This document shows, in pieces, positions 45,090 to 57,539 of a stretch of 64,000 nt of DNA (its first letter is position 1; each line of letters opens with the position of its first letter). The notes under the pieces are model-generated. The model was given only the letters and a program-made list of their open reading frames with translations, ran no database searches and was not told the origin of the DNA. This DNA comes from Ephydatia muelleri (lineage: Eukaryota; Porifera; Demospongiae; Spongillida; Spongillidae), in assembly GCA_013339895.1 (NCBI GenBank), contig JABACO010000017.1, forward strand, positions 6,012,483 to 6,076,482, written 5' to 3'. The position numbers were made by a program, and so were the translations under genes.

Positions 45090-46992
45090 CTATACATGTA
45101 CGTGGAGAGTGCCACGTTTTGCATTGTATTGTGCCTTTTGTCGTTGCTGAGCTCGTTCAATGTTTTTATAGACCTTCTGATGGTATTTCTCCCGGATTGC
45201 TAGTAGATTACCATAAGTTTCTTCCATATCATATGTACATGTGTTCTCACCTGTGACATTAGTGGTTGCCTTGCAGCTGAATTCATGATCGATTGCTATA
45301 CGAGGGTTACGATTGTACATAATGAAGAAGGGGCTAAACTGTGAAGAATCCTGCTTTGCTATGCAATAAGCATACAAGGCTGCATCTATATTTTCATCCT
45401 AGTTTTCTTTAGCTTCTGAAAATTTGATCAAGCCCTTGTCAGTGTTTGATTAGTGCGCTCATCCAAACCCTTAGTTTGAGGGTGATAGGGACTGCTAATC
45501 CTGTGCTCAATCCCTGTCAGCTTAAACAAACAGCTGAAAAGGATAATAAACAATAATGGTTTAAATGCATGAAACAAATGAAAATTACCTTGAAAGTTGA
45601 TTTACAAAATCCCTTCCCTGATCTGATATGATGATGTCAGGCCAGCCATAACGACAAAACACTGTAAATGAGAAATAAGCAACACCAACTGCTGTCTTAT
45701 CTTTAAGTGGAGCACCTTCAGGCCACTTTGAGAAGTAATCTGATACTGTCACAATATGTTTATTTTCCTACATGTTTCAGGTAATGGACCTACAAAGATG
45801 AGAATGATTGGACATAAAAAGTTCTCAGAGAGCGTTGGTGGTGATTAGGATTCATAGGCAATGATGGTGTACAAAAACAAGGAAACAAGGGTCTAATCAA
45901 TAATACAACAATCTTATACGTTGCACACATGCAACATATCCTACAAATGTGCTAAAAATAGGATTATGACATTATCTCATATTACTGATAAGACCCTTGC
46001 TTCCTTGCCTTTTACACAATCATTGCCTAGGAATCCTATACACCACCAAAGTACACTTAGAGAATTTTCTTTGTTGTTAACTTATTAAATATACCTATCA
46101 GATCAATGCCTATTTGACTCCATGCATACTTTGCTTGGAACTGGAATGGGGTGAAGTTCAGCTTTCTTCCCCTCAACTTTTGCATTGACCCGCTGACATA
46201 CATCGCATCGTCTGCAGTACTGGACTGAATCTCTGTTAAGTCCTTTCCACCAGTATGTTTGTCCGATCTGCAACAACATCAGAAACACAATAGTAAATGA
46301 ACTATACATTTAAAAAGTAATTTAAGGTCATGCCTATTTATGATACTTCTGGTGCATACTGTCTATGGCAATGTAACACCATTAAAACTTTACATGGGTA
46401 TCTAGCAACATATGTGTTAAAAGGTGGTGTAATAGACAAAATGACTACCAGACATGCATGTTCGATGCACTAAATGTTTGGTCTTTTTCACACGTACGTC
46501 CTCCATTTGTAAGGCATTCTAGACAAGTACTCTGTTGCATGTCAATGCAATTTTATTCGGGGCAATCAAGTGCATGCTTGTACAAGACCATTTTTTGCAC
46601 CACTCGATACGCTTAGAGAAATTAAACAATTAAGAGCTAGATCTCCGGAGTGGACTCCTTACATTATTTTGCGACATTCAGTCACTCAGTCACTTACCTT
46701 AGCTCGCGTCTTGTCCCTGCCCTAGTGGCAACCATCAACGCCACCATGGCGACATGAATAATATTGGTTCTCTCCTTTGCGTTTGCAATCCCCCGTTTGA
46801 GACATATCTCATTCACTGCATCTGTTGCTCTGTAATACAGCAATCGTTCTTTCAGCACAAACATAGCAGCTTGCTGGCGTATTCTCCGTTTCTCGTTTGC
46901 TGTAGCTCCAACAGAAGGTCACCACCCTCTTTACAAGAAGTGAGATAGTCAACCAACACGCTATACCGTTTCTCGTCGATATGCGAAGACAT
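45090..46992 (-). pseudogene. Ginger-like integrase/transposase relic, superunit 3
   Basis: Same exons as the superunit-2 copy: N-terminal exon from ATG 46992, zinc-finger exon 46103-46270 (QYCRRCDVCQRVNAKVEGKK), core exons with the three acids, then the C-terminal exon at 45090-45377. It shares the frameshift after the zinc finger and the TAG before the C-terminal exon. The damage therefore predates the block duplication. Confidence 0.8.
45836..46048. mobile_element. 213-bp hairpin MITE nested in Ginger, superunit 3
   Basis: Counterpart of 31509-31721 with a few changes in the left arm (GGTGATTAGG for GGTGTATAGG). Confidence 0.75.
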
Positions 46993-49278
46993 TTTCAAGC
47001 CGAACAAACATCACGTGTTATGGCGGATAAAGTATCCTAGGGTAGGTTAAAATATACTATCCGACCGGATAAAAAATACTCGCACATTTTATCCCCCCGG
47101 ATAAAAAATTCGGGAGGATAAAATATGCTGTGACACCGGGCAAAATTTGGTCTCGGTGGACACTTATCACTGCCAAAATCGCTGGCCACTATTGGTGGCC
47201 TAAATTGTGCGTTGCCAAAAGTGGTCCGGGTGTATTGAATTGCAGGAAACCTTGGTGTAGGAAGTTAATCTGTTTTGGATCCTCAGTACATATATGTACA
47301 TCTTGGGCTGTGGGCGCAAGGGCGTACGCAGCCTTTAGAAAGGGGGGAGGGATCGAACTTTCTTTGTAGTTGACCTTTCGATAACAGATAGGGTATTTAG
47401 AGCCTTATTTCCTTTGTTCGTTAATGTATACAGCCATTGGAGGTCAATATTTAATTACAATCATGAACGACCGATTATTTACACCTTTGTTTAATCAATC
47501 TTGAACTTTACTACTACTATAATCAATCCTTTTTTTTCCTGACATACTAGTAAAAGTGTGCAGAATCGATAGTGACGTAAGGCGAAATTATTAATTACAT
47601 AAATCATTGCGGCGAAATCATTACCACTGAGTTTCTCGCGATCGCGCTACGCGAATGTAAATACGGATTGATTTTAAAGTTAAACTTTCAATGGTAAAGG
47701 TAGGTGACCTCACTATAGGGAGGGGGTAACACATCGTTCCCCCCCCCCACCCCACCCCCATTCCCCCCCCCCCCCCCCCACCCTCCCCGGGCGTACACCA
47801 TTGAAAAGTATAAATTTGGTCTGTGCCTTGATATATTGAAGTGACGGACAAACCCGTTTAGCAACAGCATGACCTCAGGAATTCGAGGCAGTAGAAGAAA
47901 TCAGCATATTCTTACAATACAACAAGGGCATGGTCAATTAGAACAATCCAGTTGAGCACATGTATCTGCCGTGCTTTCACCTCGAGATTGGGCTCTTTGA
48001 ACCCTGAACCATTTCTGAACTTATCAGCAATAATAATAATTGGCAAAGTGGAACAAACAACAGCCAACGGCGCAAATAAAGGTGAGACTGGCAGGGTGTG
48101 CCATCAATTTTTACCAGAGATAATCTACTATGTTACCTCTATTACGACTAGCGCGGGTACACTTTTTTGGTACACTCGTTTGAGAAGTACCGATTTCGGT
48201 AGTGTTAATGACCTATTTACTAGCATAATAATCACCAATAGGTTGCATATTGGTTATAACCTCTTTTTATTTATTTATAACTTTGCATGCATCTGGAAGA
48301 TAGTAAGCACCACAAGCCCTTGATAAGGAGTTTTTGTGTATCAGAACCATAAATCTTTTTAACTGAGCATCCCTTTGATAGAATGTGAACAGATACATAT
48401 TTACTGTTAACAATGCATGTACAACATAATCTTGATTAGTGATGGTTCTGGGCAGCAATGTGTTGTGGAGCAATGCTTACTAAGTGTTCCTTCATGACTT
48501 ACTCCAATCAACTCTACGCCAGCGTATACGTACGAGGTGTAGCGTAGCTTTGGGTCCTAAGCCGAGGCTAAGACAGTCATCTTTGTTGTGCATGTGACTG
48601 CACGCTGCAGTACCAAATTATATTCAAGGTATTTGGTTAACCATTCGCTCTCTCTAACTAGCAGATATAAATTGTATCATATACAATGTGTACTATGCTT
48701 GTAGCTAATGTCATCATTTCAGATCCGTTACCTGAACCACCGGCACGTCTCTTCCGAAGACGTCATGGACTTTGTTCATACGAAAGTCACGCGTAGGACG
48801 TACAGTAGTTACGGTTATATATTGAATTTGGTGAAGCCACATTCTCAGATCCAAGTAATTGTACACATCAACACCACTCCGACTCTCCTCCGTCACGACG
48901 CCCAACCCCGACCTCCGTCACCGGTGCTGCATGTATCTCATGTCTACGTGTAGGTACATGGATGGTCCTAACAGAAGGATGCTCTAACCATGTAAAATAA
49001 ATTTCTACATATGCAAGGTCATAATATAAGCAGCTCATGTTTATATGGCGACAAGATGTTTATGTTTTCTTTAACGTTTTGAGCATAACGTTGCATGCCA
49101 TCTTTGCCTCTCCATTATTCAAGTTACGTGCTTTTGTACTGGCCTGACATGCGTCATCTGTTTGCTAAGCAACTGAACTGACAGATATATCGTCATTTCT
49201 GCATACGACTGCAATGGATGGGTATGGCATGTACATTGAATGCAATGTTTATGCATCAGTTTGCTAAGGGTGCAATCT

Positions 49279-49476
49279 TCAATATCTGTTGTATCCTCTG
49301 TTCTTCCCTGATGGGGCATACCATCTGTTGGAAGAATCCCACTTGGTATGGGGGTTGTAGCTACGCATTTTGCCGTATCCACGTGAGTTGTAAGACTCGC
49401 CGTAGTATCCATTCCCGCCAGCAGAAGCTACGGCAACAAAAATAGCCAAGAACAACGCCAGAACGGAGATCTTCAT
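49279..49476 (-). CDS. Secreted Gly/Tyr-rich peptide, copy b3
   Basis: Type b with two extra signal-peptide changes (Val12 to Ile, Leu13 to Phe: FLAIFVAVASA); the mature part is unchanged. TATA box at 49536-49543. Conservation of the mature part while the signal peptide varies hints at constraint, though the sample is small. Confidence 0.85.
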   Translation of the reverse strand: MKISVLALFLAIFVAVASAGGNGYYGESYNSRGYGKMRSYNPHTKWDSSNRWYAPSGKNRGYNRY

Positions 49477-50310
49477 CTTCAGCTGATTTCTTGAATATAC
49501 TGATCGAATGATGAAATCACAACCGAACGTTGGTGCCTTTATACTTCAAACCTGCATTATATCGTGTCTGATGGAAAAGAATTGCTTCATTGTTCTCATG
49601 AAGCTTAATTACGTGTGCAACGCTGACTAGTTTTCCAGTGTACAGATGCTAGCATGTCTGACCAAAGAAAGATGCCCGACTCCACAAAGGCATGCGTGTG
49701 ATATCATGTGGTGTTGTTTTGGCGAGTGCTGCATTTACAGACAAATACAACACTAAAATCGTTAAAGATAAGCATACCCGCTCGGTTTGATCTGTGCAAG
49801 GGTCTAGGATATACATGTGCATGTATATCGGTAGTGCACTTACAATGTAGGTCCTAATAGAAGTGATTAAATTACATAGAAATGATGGTTTTGCAATGAA
49901 TTCCAAATTGTTTTGGATGATTATTTTAGCAATGTGTTTCAGTGAATTAATAACAGCAATTTGCTTTCGAAGTGCAGGTTTAATTCATAAAACATCACTT
50001 GAATTCGTGTTATTGCTTTCTATTTCTAAATCAAGTACTGATAAGGCGGGAATCCTTGACAGATAATTGATTTATTGAAAATGTTCTCGCTTTAGCGTTG
50101 TTCTAAACGCTTTTTCTTTCCTTCGTATCTAAGGGGAGATGTATTTACCACACATATGGAATGTTACGTGTATTATTTTCATGTGCCAAGTATAGGCTAT
50201 TACTGACAATTTCCCTTATTATGTATATTAGACTCATGTTTCCCTGCATTGTACACCAGTATTGTGTTCAAATGCTATATACCACGAATGTATCATAGAG
50301 AATGATTTTA

Positions 50311-52214
50311 GTTACCTTTTGCAGTACACGTAGGTGCCGTGATGAATTAATAAGGCTGGCTGGCACAACTGCTAAATTGTGCGTTGCCAAAAGCGGTCCG
50401 GGTGTTTTGACTTGCAGGAAACCTTGGTGTAGGAAGTTAATCTGTTTTGGATCCTCAGTACATGTACATGTATGTACATCCTGGGCTGTGGACGCAAGGG
50501 CGTGCGCAGCCTTGAGGAAGGGGGGATCGAATTTTCTTTGTAGTTGACCTTTCAATAACAGATAGGGTATTTCGAGCGTTATTTCCTTTGTTCGTTGATG
50601 CTTTGTATATCATACATGTATAGCCATCGGAGGTTAATATTTTATTTCAATCACGAGCGACTGATTATTTACACCTTTGTATAATCAAACTTTTGAACTT
50701 TACTACAACTGTAATCAATCCTTTTCCCTGACATACTAGTACAAGCGTGCAGAATCGATAGTGATGTAAAGCGAAATTATTAATTTCGTAAATCATATAA
50801 TCCATAATCATTACCACTGAGTTTCTCGCGATCGCGCTACGCGTACGCGAATGTAAATACGGAATGATTTTAATGTTAAACTCTCAATGGTAACGGTAGG
50901 TGACCTGACTTCGGGGAGGGGGGAAGGGCATACCATCTTTTGGAAGAAAACTCTACACCAACGTATACGTACGCGGTGCAGCGTAGCTTTGGGTCCTATG
51001 CCGAGGCTAAGTCATCTTTGTTGTGCATGTGACTGCACGCGGCAGTACCAAATTATATTTAACATATTCAAGGTATTTCTGCGAAAATTCCATAGGACTG
51101 CAATGGATGGGTATGGCATGTACATTGAATACAGTATGTTTATGCATCAGTTCGCTGAGGGTGCAATCTTCAATATCTGTTATATCCTCTGTTCTTCCCT
51201 GATGGGGCATGCCATCTGTTGGAAGAATCCCACTTGGTATGGAGGTTGTAGCTACGCATTTTGCCGTATCCACGTGAGTTGTAAGACTCGCCGTAGTATC
51301 CATTCCCGCCAGCAGAAGCTATGGCAACAAGAACAGCCAAGAACACCGCCAGAACGGAGATCTTCATCTTCAGCTGATTTCTTGGATATAGTGATTGAAT
51401 GATGAAATCACAACCGAACGTTGGTGCCTTTATACTTCAAACCTGCATTATATCGTGTCTGATGGAAAAGAATTGCACCATTGTTCTCATGAAGCTCATT
51501 TCAACAATTACGTGTGCAACGCTTACTAAGTTTTCCAGTGTACGGATGCTAGCATGTCTGTCCTAAGAAAAATGCCCGACTCCACAAAGGCATGCGAGTA
51601 ATATCATGTGGTGTTGTTTTGGAGAGTACTGCATGCACTTACAGAGAATTAAAACTCTTAAATCGCCAAAGATAAGCATACCCGCTCTGTTTGATCTGTG
51701 CAAGGGCCCAGGATATGCATGTGCATGTATATCGATAGTTCACTTACAATGTAGGTCCTAATTAAAATATGTGATAAAATTACATAGAAATGATGTTTAC
51801 GTACATGTAATAACTGCTCTATTTTAGCAATGTGTTTCAGTGAATTAATAACAGCAATCTGTATTCGAAGTGCAGATTTAATTCACAAAACGTCACTTGA
51901 ATATCGTGCTATTGCTTCCTATTTCTAAATCAAGTACTGATATGGCGGGAATCCTTGACAGATAATTGTACTATTGTAAATGTTCTCGCTTTAGCTTTGT
52001 TGTAAACTCTTTATTTTTCCCCTTCGTATCTAAAGGGAAATATATTACCACACATATGGAATGTTACATGTATTATTTTCATGTGCCAAATACTGTATAG
52101 GCTATTACTGACAATTTCCCTTATTATGTGTATTAGACTCTTGTTTCCCTGCATTGTACACCAGTATTGTCTTCAAATGCTATATACCACGAATGTATCA
52201 TAGAGAATGATTTT
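50311..52214. repeat. Array module c, superunit 3
   Basis: Collinear with the other c modules and free of insertions. Contains peptide gene c3. Confidence 0.85.
51170..51367 (-). CDS. Secreted Gly/Tyr-rich peptide, copy c3
   Basis: Type c with two mature changes: Pro to Leu (SYNLHTKW) and Tyr to His (NRWHAPSG). The latter is also found in type a. TATA box at 51427-51434. Confidence 0.85.
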   Translation of the reverse strand: MKISVLAVFLAVLVAIASAGGNGYYGESYNSRGYGKMRSYNLHTKWDSSNRWHAPSGKNRGYNRY

Positions 52215-55200
52215 AGTTACTTTTTGCAGTACACGTAGGTGCCGTGATTAATTAATAAGGTTGGCCTGCTAAATTTTGCGTTGCCAAAAGCGGTTCAGGT
52301 GTATTGATTTGCAGGAAACCTTGGTGTATGAAGTTAATCTGTTTTGGATCCGCTGTACATGTATGTGCATTCTGGGCTGCAGCCTTTAGGATAAACGGGA
52401 AGGGGGGGGGGGGGGGGGGGCAGTCGAATTTTGTTTTGTAATTGACCTTTCAATAACAGATTGTTTATTTTGAGTGTTATATCCTTTGTTCGTTGATGTT
52501 TTGTATATTATATAGCCATTGGAGTTTAATATTTAATTTCAATCACGAGCGACTGATTATTTACACCTTTGTTTAATCAATCTTTTGAACTTTACTACTA
52601 TCAATCCTTGTTTCCTGACATACTAGTACAAGCGTGTAGAATCGACAGTGACTTAAGGCGAAATTACTAATTACGTAATCATCACGCCGTAATCATTACC
52701 ACTGAGTTTCTCGCGATCGCGCTACGCGCGTACGTGAATGTAAAAACGGAATGATTTTAAAGTTAAACTCTCAATGGTAACGGTAGGTGACCTGACTTTG
52801 GGGAGGGGGGAGGGGTGTCGTTTTAACACATCCCCCCCCCCCCACACACACACACACACACACAAACACACCCTTGGATCCACTGAAAATGTTAAATTTG
52901 GTGAAATGTTGAAACGATGGACAGACCCGTTAGCAACGCCGCCTGGCAACCGCATGACCTCAGGAATTTGAGGCAGTAGAAGAAAATAGGACATTCTTAC
53001 AATATAACAAGGGCATGGTCAATTAGAAAAACTTTTCTTGTATCAAAGTGTGTCAAGTTGATCAAGTGTATCTGCCGTGCTTTCACCTCGAAATTGGACT
53101 ATTTGAAGCCTCAACAATTTCTGAACTCATCAGCAATAAAAAATATTTGGCAAAGTGGAACAAACAACAGCCAATGGCGCAAATAAAGGTGATACTGACA
53201 GGGTGTGCTATCAATTATTAGTATGTACTACCAGAAATAATCTACTTTATTATCTCTGTTACGACTACTTTTTTTGATAGTGATATATCCGTTTGAAAAG
53301 TACCGATTTCGGCAGTGTTATTAAATAATTACTAGCACAATAATTATTATATTAACCAAATTGGTTGCATATTGGTTATAACCTCTTCCAGTTGACCTAT
53401 TATTTAATAACTTTGCATGTATCACTTCTCGAAGATAGTAGCACCAAAAGCCCTTGATAAGGAGTTTTGTATTTCAGAACCATATGTCAGTGTACTTTAA
53501 CTGAGCATCCCTTTGATGGGATATGAACAGATACTGTTACTGTTAACAATGCATGTACAAAATAATCTTGATTAGTACCAAATTATATTTAACATATTCA
53601 AGTTATTTAATAAACCATTCGCTCTCTCTAACTCGCAGATATAACTTGTACCATAAAGAATCTGTGTGCTATGCTTGTACCTAATGTCATCATTCAGATC
53701 ATTACCTGAACCACAGGCACGTCTCATCCGAAAACGTCGCGGATCTTTGTTCAATCTCTGTCAGTCATACGAAAGTCACGCGTAGAGCGTACAGTAGTTA
53801 CGGTTATATATTGAATTTTGTGAAGCCGCATTCCAATGTCAAAAGTTTATTGTACACGTCATGCAACATTACTCACCACTCCGACTCTCCTCCGTCACGA
53901 CGGCCCAACCCCGACCTCCGTCACCGGTGCTACATGTATCTCATGTCTAGGTGTACGTACATGGATGGTCCTAACAAAAGGATGCTCTAACAATGCAGAA
54001 TAATATGCAAGGTCATAATAAAAGCAGTTCATGTTTTTATGGCGACAAGATGTTTATGTTTTCTTTAACGTTTTGAACATAACGTTGCATGCCATCTTTG
54101 CCTCTCCATTTTTCAAGTTACGTGCTTTTGTACTGGCCTGACAAGCGTCATCTGTTTGCTAAGCAACTGCATGAACTGACAGATTTATCGTCATTTCTGC
54201 AAAAATTCCATAGGACTGCAATGGATGGGTATGGCATGTACATTGAATACAGTATGTTTATGCATCAGTTCGCTGAGGGTGCAGTCTTCAATACCTGATG
54301 TATCCTCTGTTCTTCCCAGATGGGGCATACCATCTGTTGGAAGAATCCCACTTGGTATGGGGGTTGTAGCTACGCATTTTGCCGTATCCACGTGAGTTGT
54401 AAGACTCGCCGTAGTATCCATTCCCGCCAGCAGAAGCTATGGCAACCAGAACAGCCAAGAACACCGCCAGAACAGAAATCTTCATCTTCAGCTAATTTCT
54501 TGAATATACTGATCGAATGATGAAATCACAACCGAACGTTGGTGCCTTTATACTTCAAACCTGCATTATATCGTGTCTGATGGAAAAGAATTGCACCATT
54601 GTTCTCATGAAGAGCTCATTTCAACAATTACGTGTGCAACGCTGACTAGTTTTCCAGTGTACAGATGCTAGCATGTCTGTCCTAAGAAATATGCCCGACT
54701 CCACAAAGGCATGCGAGTGATATCATGTGGTGTTATTATGGCGAGTACAGCACTTACAGAGAAATAAAACATTAAAATCGTTAAAGATAAGCATACCCGC
54801 TCTGTTTGATCTGTGCAAGGGCCCAGGATGTTTACATGTGCATGTATATCGGTAGTGCATTTACAATGTACATGTAATATAAATGATTAAATTACATAGA
54901 AATAATGTTTATGTAATAACTGCTCTATTTTAGCATTATGTTTCATTGAATTAATTACAGCACTTTGCTTTCGAAGTGTTATTGCTTCCTATTTCTATGG
55001 CGGGAATCCTTGACAGATAATTGTACTTGAAAATGTTCTCGCTTTAGCGTTGTTTTAAACTCTTTTTTCCCCTTCGTATCTAAGGGGAAATATATTTACT
55101 ACACATAAGGAATGTTACGTGAATTATTTTCATGTACCAAGTATAGGCTATTACTGACAATTTCCCTTATTATGTGTATTAGACTCTTGTTTCCCTGCAT

Positions 55201-55261
55201 TGTACACCAGTATTTTCTCCAAATGCTATATACCACGAATGTATCATAGAGAATGATTTTA
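52215..55261. repeat. Array module d, superunit 3
   Basis: Collinear with the other d modules. G tract of 19 (52402-52420), (CA)n at 52842-52869, peptide gene d3. The last complete module of the array. Confidence 0.85.
54288..54485 (-). CDS. Secreted Gly/Tyr-rich peptide, copy d3
   Basis: Protein identical to d1 and d2. TATA box at 54545-54552. The rightmost gene of the array. Confidence 0.85.
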   Translation of the reverse strand: MKISVLAVFLAVLVAIASAGGNGYYGESYNSRGYGKMRSYNPHTKWDSSNRWYAPSGKNRGYIRY

Positions 55262-55452
55262 GTTACTTCTTGCAGTACACGTAGGGGCCGTGATTTAGTT
55301 AATAAGGCTGGCTGGCATAACTGCTAAATTGTGCGTTGCCAAAAGCGGTCCGGGTGTATTGATTTGCAGGAAACCTTGGTGTAGGAAATTAATCTGTTTT
55401 TGGATCCGCTGTACATGTATGTACATCCTGGGCTGTGGGCGCAAGGGCGTAC
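55262..55452. repeat. Truncated module a, right edge of the array
   Basis: The first 190 bases of a fourth module a, cut off at GGGCGTAC in the middle of GGGCGTACGCAGCC. Unrelated sequence begins at once. Confidence 0.85.
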
Positions 55453-55601
55453 CAATAGGTGAAGAGGTGTGCCAAACAGTAGCCATCCCACACCTTCCCC
55501 TGGCCATCTCCTGTGTTGAACTTTTTCAGGAGCACTGAGGCATCGGATATGTCCTCTTGCGTGTTGTATGTGCTGCCAGAGTAGGAGGTGTGGATCATGA
55601 T
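55452..55601 (-). pseudogene. ADAM17-like metalloprotease exon, cut by array edge
   Basis: Minus-strand exon after a good acceptor (TTCCCTTCCAG). It encodes about 50 residues including a YSGSTYNTQEDISD region, LLKKFNTGDGQGK and GYCLAHLFTY. The CLAHLFTY block is typical of ADAM17/ADAM10-type catalytic domains, where it is followed by the GTLGLAYV segment and then the HExxH zinc site. Here the exon ends exactly at FTY and runs into array DNA, so the protease active site is absent. Earlier exons were not found to the right. It may be a fragment of a gene broken by array formation. Family call is moderate. Confidence 0.6.
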
Positions 55602-55639
55602 CTGGAAGGGAACATGTTATGAGTTAGTGGGTGCTGTGT

Positions 55640-55660
55640 GTTGTATGTGTGTGTGTGTGT

Positions 55661-55693
<33 letters not shown>

Positions 55694-55752
55694 GTATGTG
55701 TGTGTGTGTGTGTGTATTGTATGTGTGTGTGTGTTGTATGTGTGTGTGTTGT
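55640..55752. repeat. (GT)n microsatellite with TTGTAT interruptions
   Basis: About 110 bases of GT runs broken by TTGTATG, inside what would be the intron before the ADAM17-like exon. Confidence 0.9.
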
Positions 55753-56942
55753 GCCATAGATAATAGCTTTCAGTAGCTAGGGGGTCTGGAAGGTCGCTGT
55801 CAGTTCCTAGTAACCCGGACGAGGAGATCGCGCGCTCCTAGATCCGCCACTGCAGAGGGAGCCAAAAAGAACACATCCAAGGTTGAAGGGAAGTTACGTA
55901 GCCATAAGTCGTCGCCACGTGATTATAATTGGGCACTGTCCTTATATGGCTTGTCCCTGTCGCCCGTATCGTATATACCATTTTGTGATTGTCCGCTTCG
56001 AATTCTATATAGAACGACCACATTGACAAATGTGGATATGCACACACGCATATGGAAAAGTAGCAACAGAAAAGAGACGTTGATTTCCCAGCTGTCATAC
56101 TCATAGCCCCACCATGTGGTCGAATATAAAAAGCTATAGGCCTATAGTGGCCTTACTAAACTTATACACTTAGCCTTCAGTGATGCCTTAGTTTTTCAGA
56201 AAACAAGCACACGTAGTTTAATACGTATCGTGTTTATCGAATAGACCTAGGACTACTCCGCGTTTGACAGACCATAAACTTCAAACGGCTTAGTATCGAA
56301 CCAAAAACATGCGCTCCTATATAGTCCCAAACTAAGAACATACCAAGTTTGCGTGCAGTTAAGTTCCTTACTTCCAACGCGGCCAGAACTGAACGCCCCA
56401 ATTTACTGTCACGGGCGTTTGTTAATTATTCAACTGAACTAGGTACCCTCATGACCAAAAGTGCCCCAGGAATCCAGGGGAAGAAGCCTATGGGCATGAG
56501 AACCTAGTAGAAAGTTACCTTGATCATAGTAGCATCATCTGAAATGAGTCAAACAATACCTTCCCATCTTACATTCAGAGTAACAATAAAGAACAGTGAT
56601 AAAAAATCATTATAAAAAGCAATTTTCCATACATCTCTATGGAGGAGTACTAATCCTTATGAGGAACCTCGCAGCAGTGGCTGAAAATTCCATCAACCTG
56701 GCAGAGTGATAGCTTATCATGTTATCCATCATGGTGCTTCTTTCAAACTTAAATAGCAACTTTCCCTGATTTATGGTATTCAAAAATGAACTTTACCCCA
56801 TACATTTCTATGGACGCGTGCGCGGGAAATGTGACGGACGTTTGCAAAATTGGCCAGGAATTGCTAATGAGCGTCCGAAATTTCTCGCAATGACCTGACC
56901 GTCAGTGCAAACGGAAGACTAAAACAAGCCACTGTCTTCAAT
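55753..56942. other. No convincing gene
   Basis: Unique sequence. A minus-strand frame at 55838-56104 lacks any domain signature. I could not find further ADAM exons here. A short inverted pair (CTAGGTACCCTCATG / CATGAGAACCTAG near 56440-56506) may be a small element. Confidence 0.35.
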
Positions 56943-57278
56943 ATGTACTTGAAGAATTCAAAGATTATACTTGAAATAAAAAACAAGCCGGGAATGTTTC
57001 TCATGCAGACCAAGGATGCGGTATCGCCCCCAGTTAATATCACGGAGATCGGGCACTCGTACTCACTTGTAGTGGATTACCCCGATGACGCAAATATGAC
57101 GTATTGGGAGAAATCTGACGGAGGCTACATGGATATGGTGCTAAGCCAGACCGTAGCCACCGGAGAGATATGCAGCATCGCCTTTGCCGAGGACGGTAAT
57201 GTCATCAATCCTTGTCACGTGATAGAAACAGGATTGCATTGCAATCGTATAGTACGTTGCTGTAATTCAGTTCCGTAA
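56943..57278 (+). CDS. Hypothetical protein, 111 residues
   Basis: ATG to TAA with balanced codon use, unlike the flanking DNA. The sequence alternates strands and turns (SYSLVVDYPDDANMTYWEKS, then GEICSIAFAEDGNVINPC) and ends Cys-rich (HCNRIVRCCNSVP). There is an Asn-Met-Thr glycosylation-type site but no signal peptide at the first Met. It may be the last exon of an extracellular protein whose earlier exons are not seen. Family not recognised. Confidence 0.4.
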   Translation: MYLKNSKIILEIKNKPGMFLMQTKDAVSPPVNITEIGHSYSLVVDYPDDANMTYWEKSDGGYMDMVLSQTVATGEICSIAFAEDGNVINPCHVIETGLHCNRIVRCCNSVP

Positions 57279-57539
57279 GATATAATGTTTCATCAATGAT
57301 TGCCGGTTTATTTTTATCATTGTGTGCACTTGCAATTTAAGAAGTCAAGTTGCCTTGCATTATTGCTCTAAAACTCACATTTAAGCAGCAAAAATTTGGC
57401 CACCGCATTGGTTGTTAGTGTAATCATTAGAGTCAAAACATGTACATGTATATAAGAATTGACCGCGACCAGTTTCTAACGAGACTCTAGTCCTAAAGAT
57501 CGGATATTTAGATTGCTTGATTGCAAAGGCAGAGTAGTT

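Larger units (their letters stand above)
44600..47135 (-). mobile_element. Ginger-like DNA transposon, superunit 3
   Basis: 2536 bases between CCGG at 44596-44599 and 47136-47139. It is the fuller copy: it keeps 46265-46569, lost from the superunit-2 copy, including an intron end (TTGTTGCAG, minus strand) before the zinc-finger exon starting IGQTYWWKG. Confidence 0.85.
44363..50310. repeat. Array module b, superunit 3
   Basis: Has the Ginger-like element but an empty MITE site (CGTATCTAAGGGGAGATG near 50125). C-rich tract at 47738-47785. Contains peptide gene b3. Confidence 0.85.
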
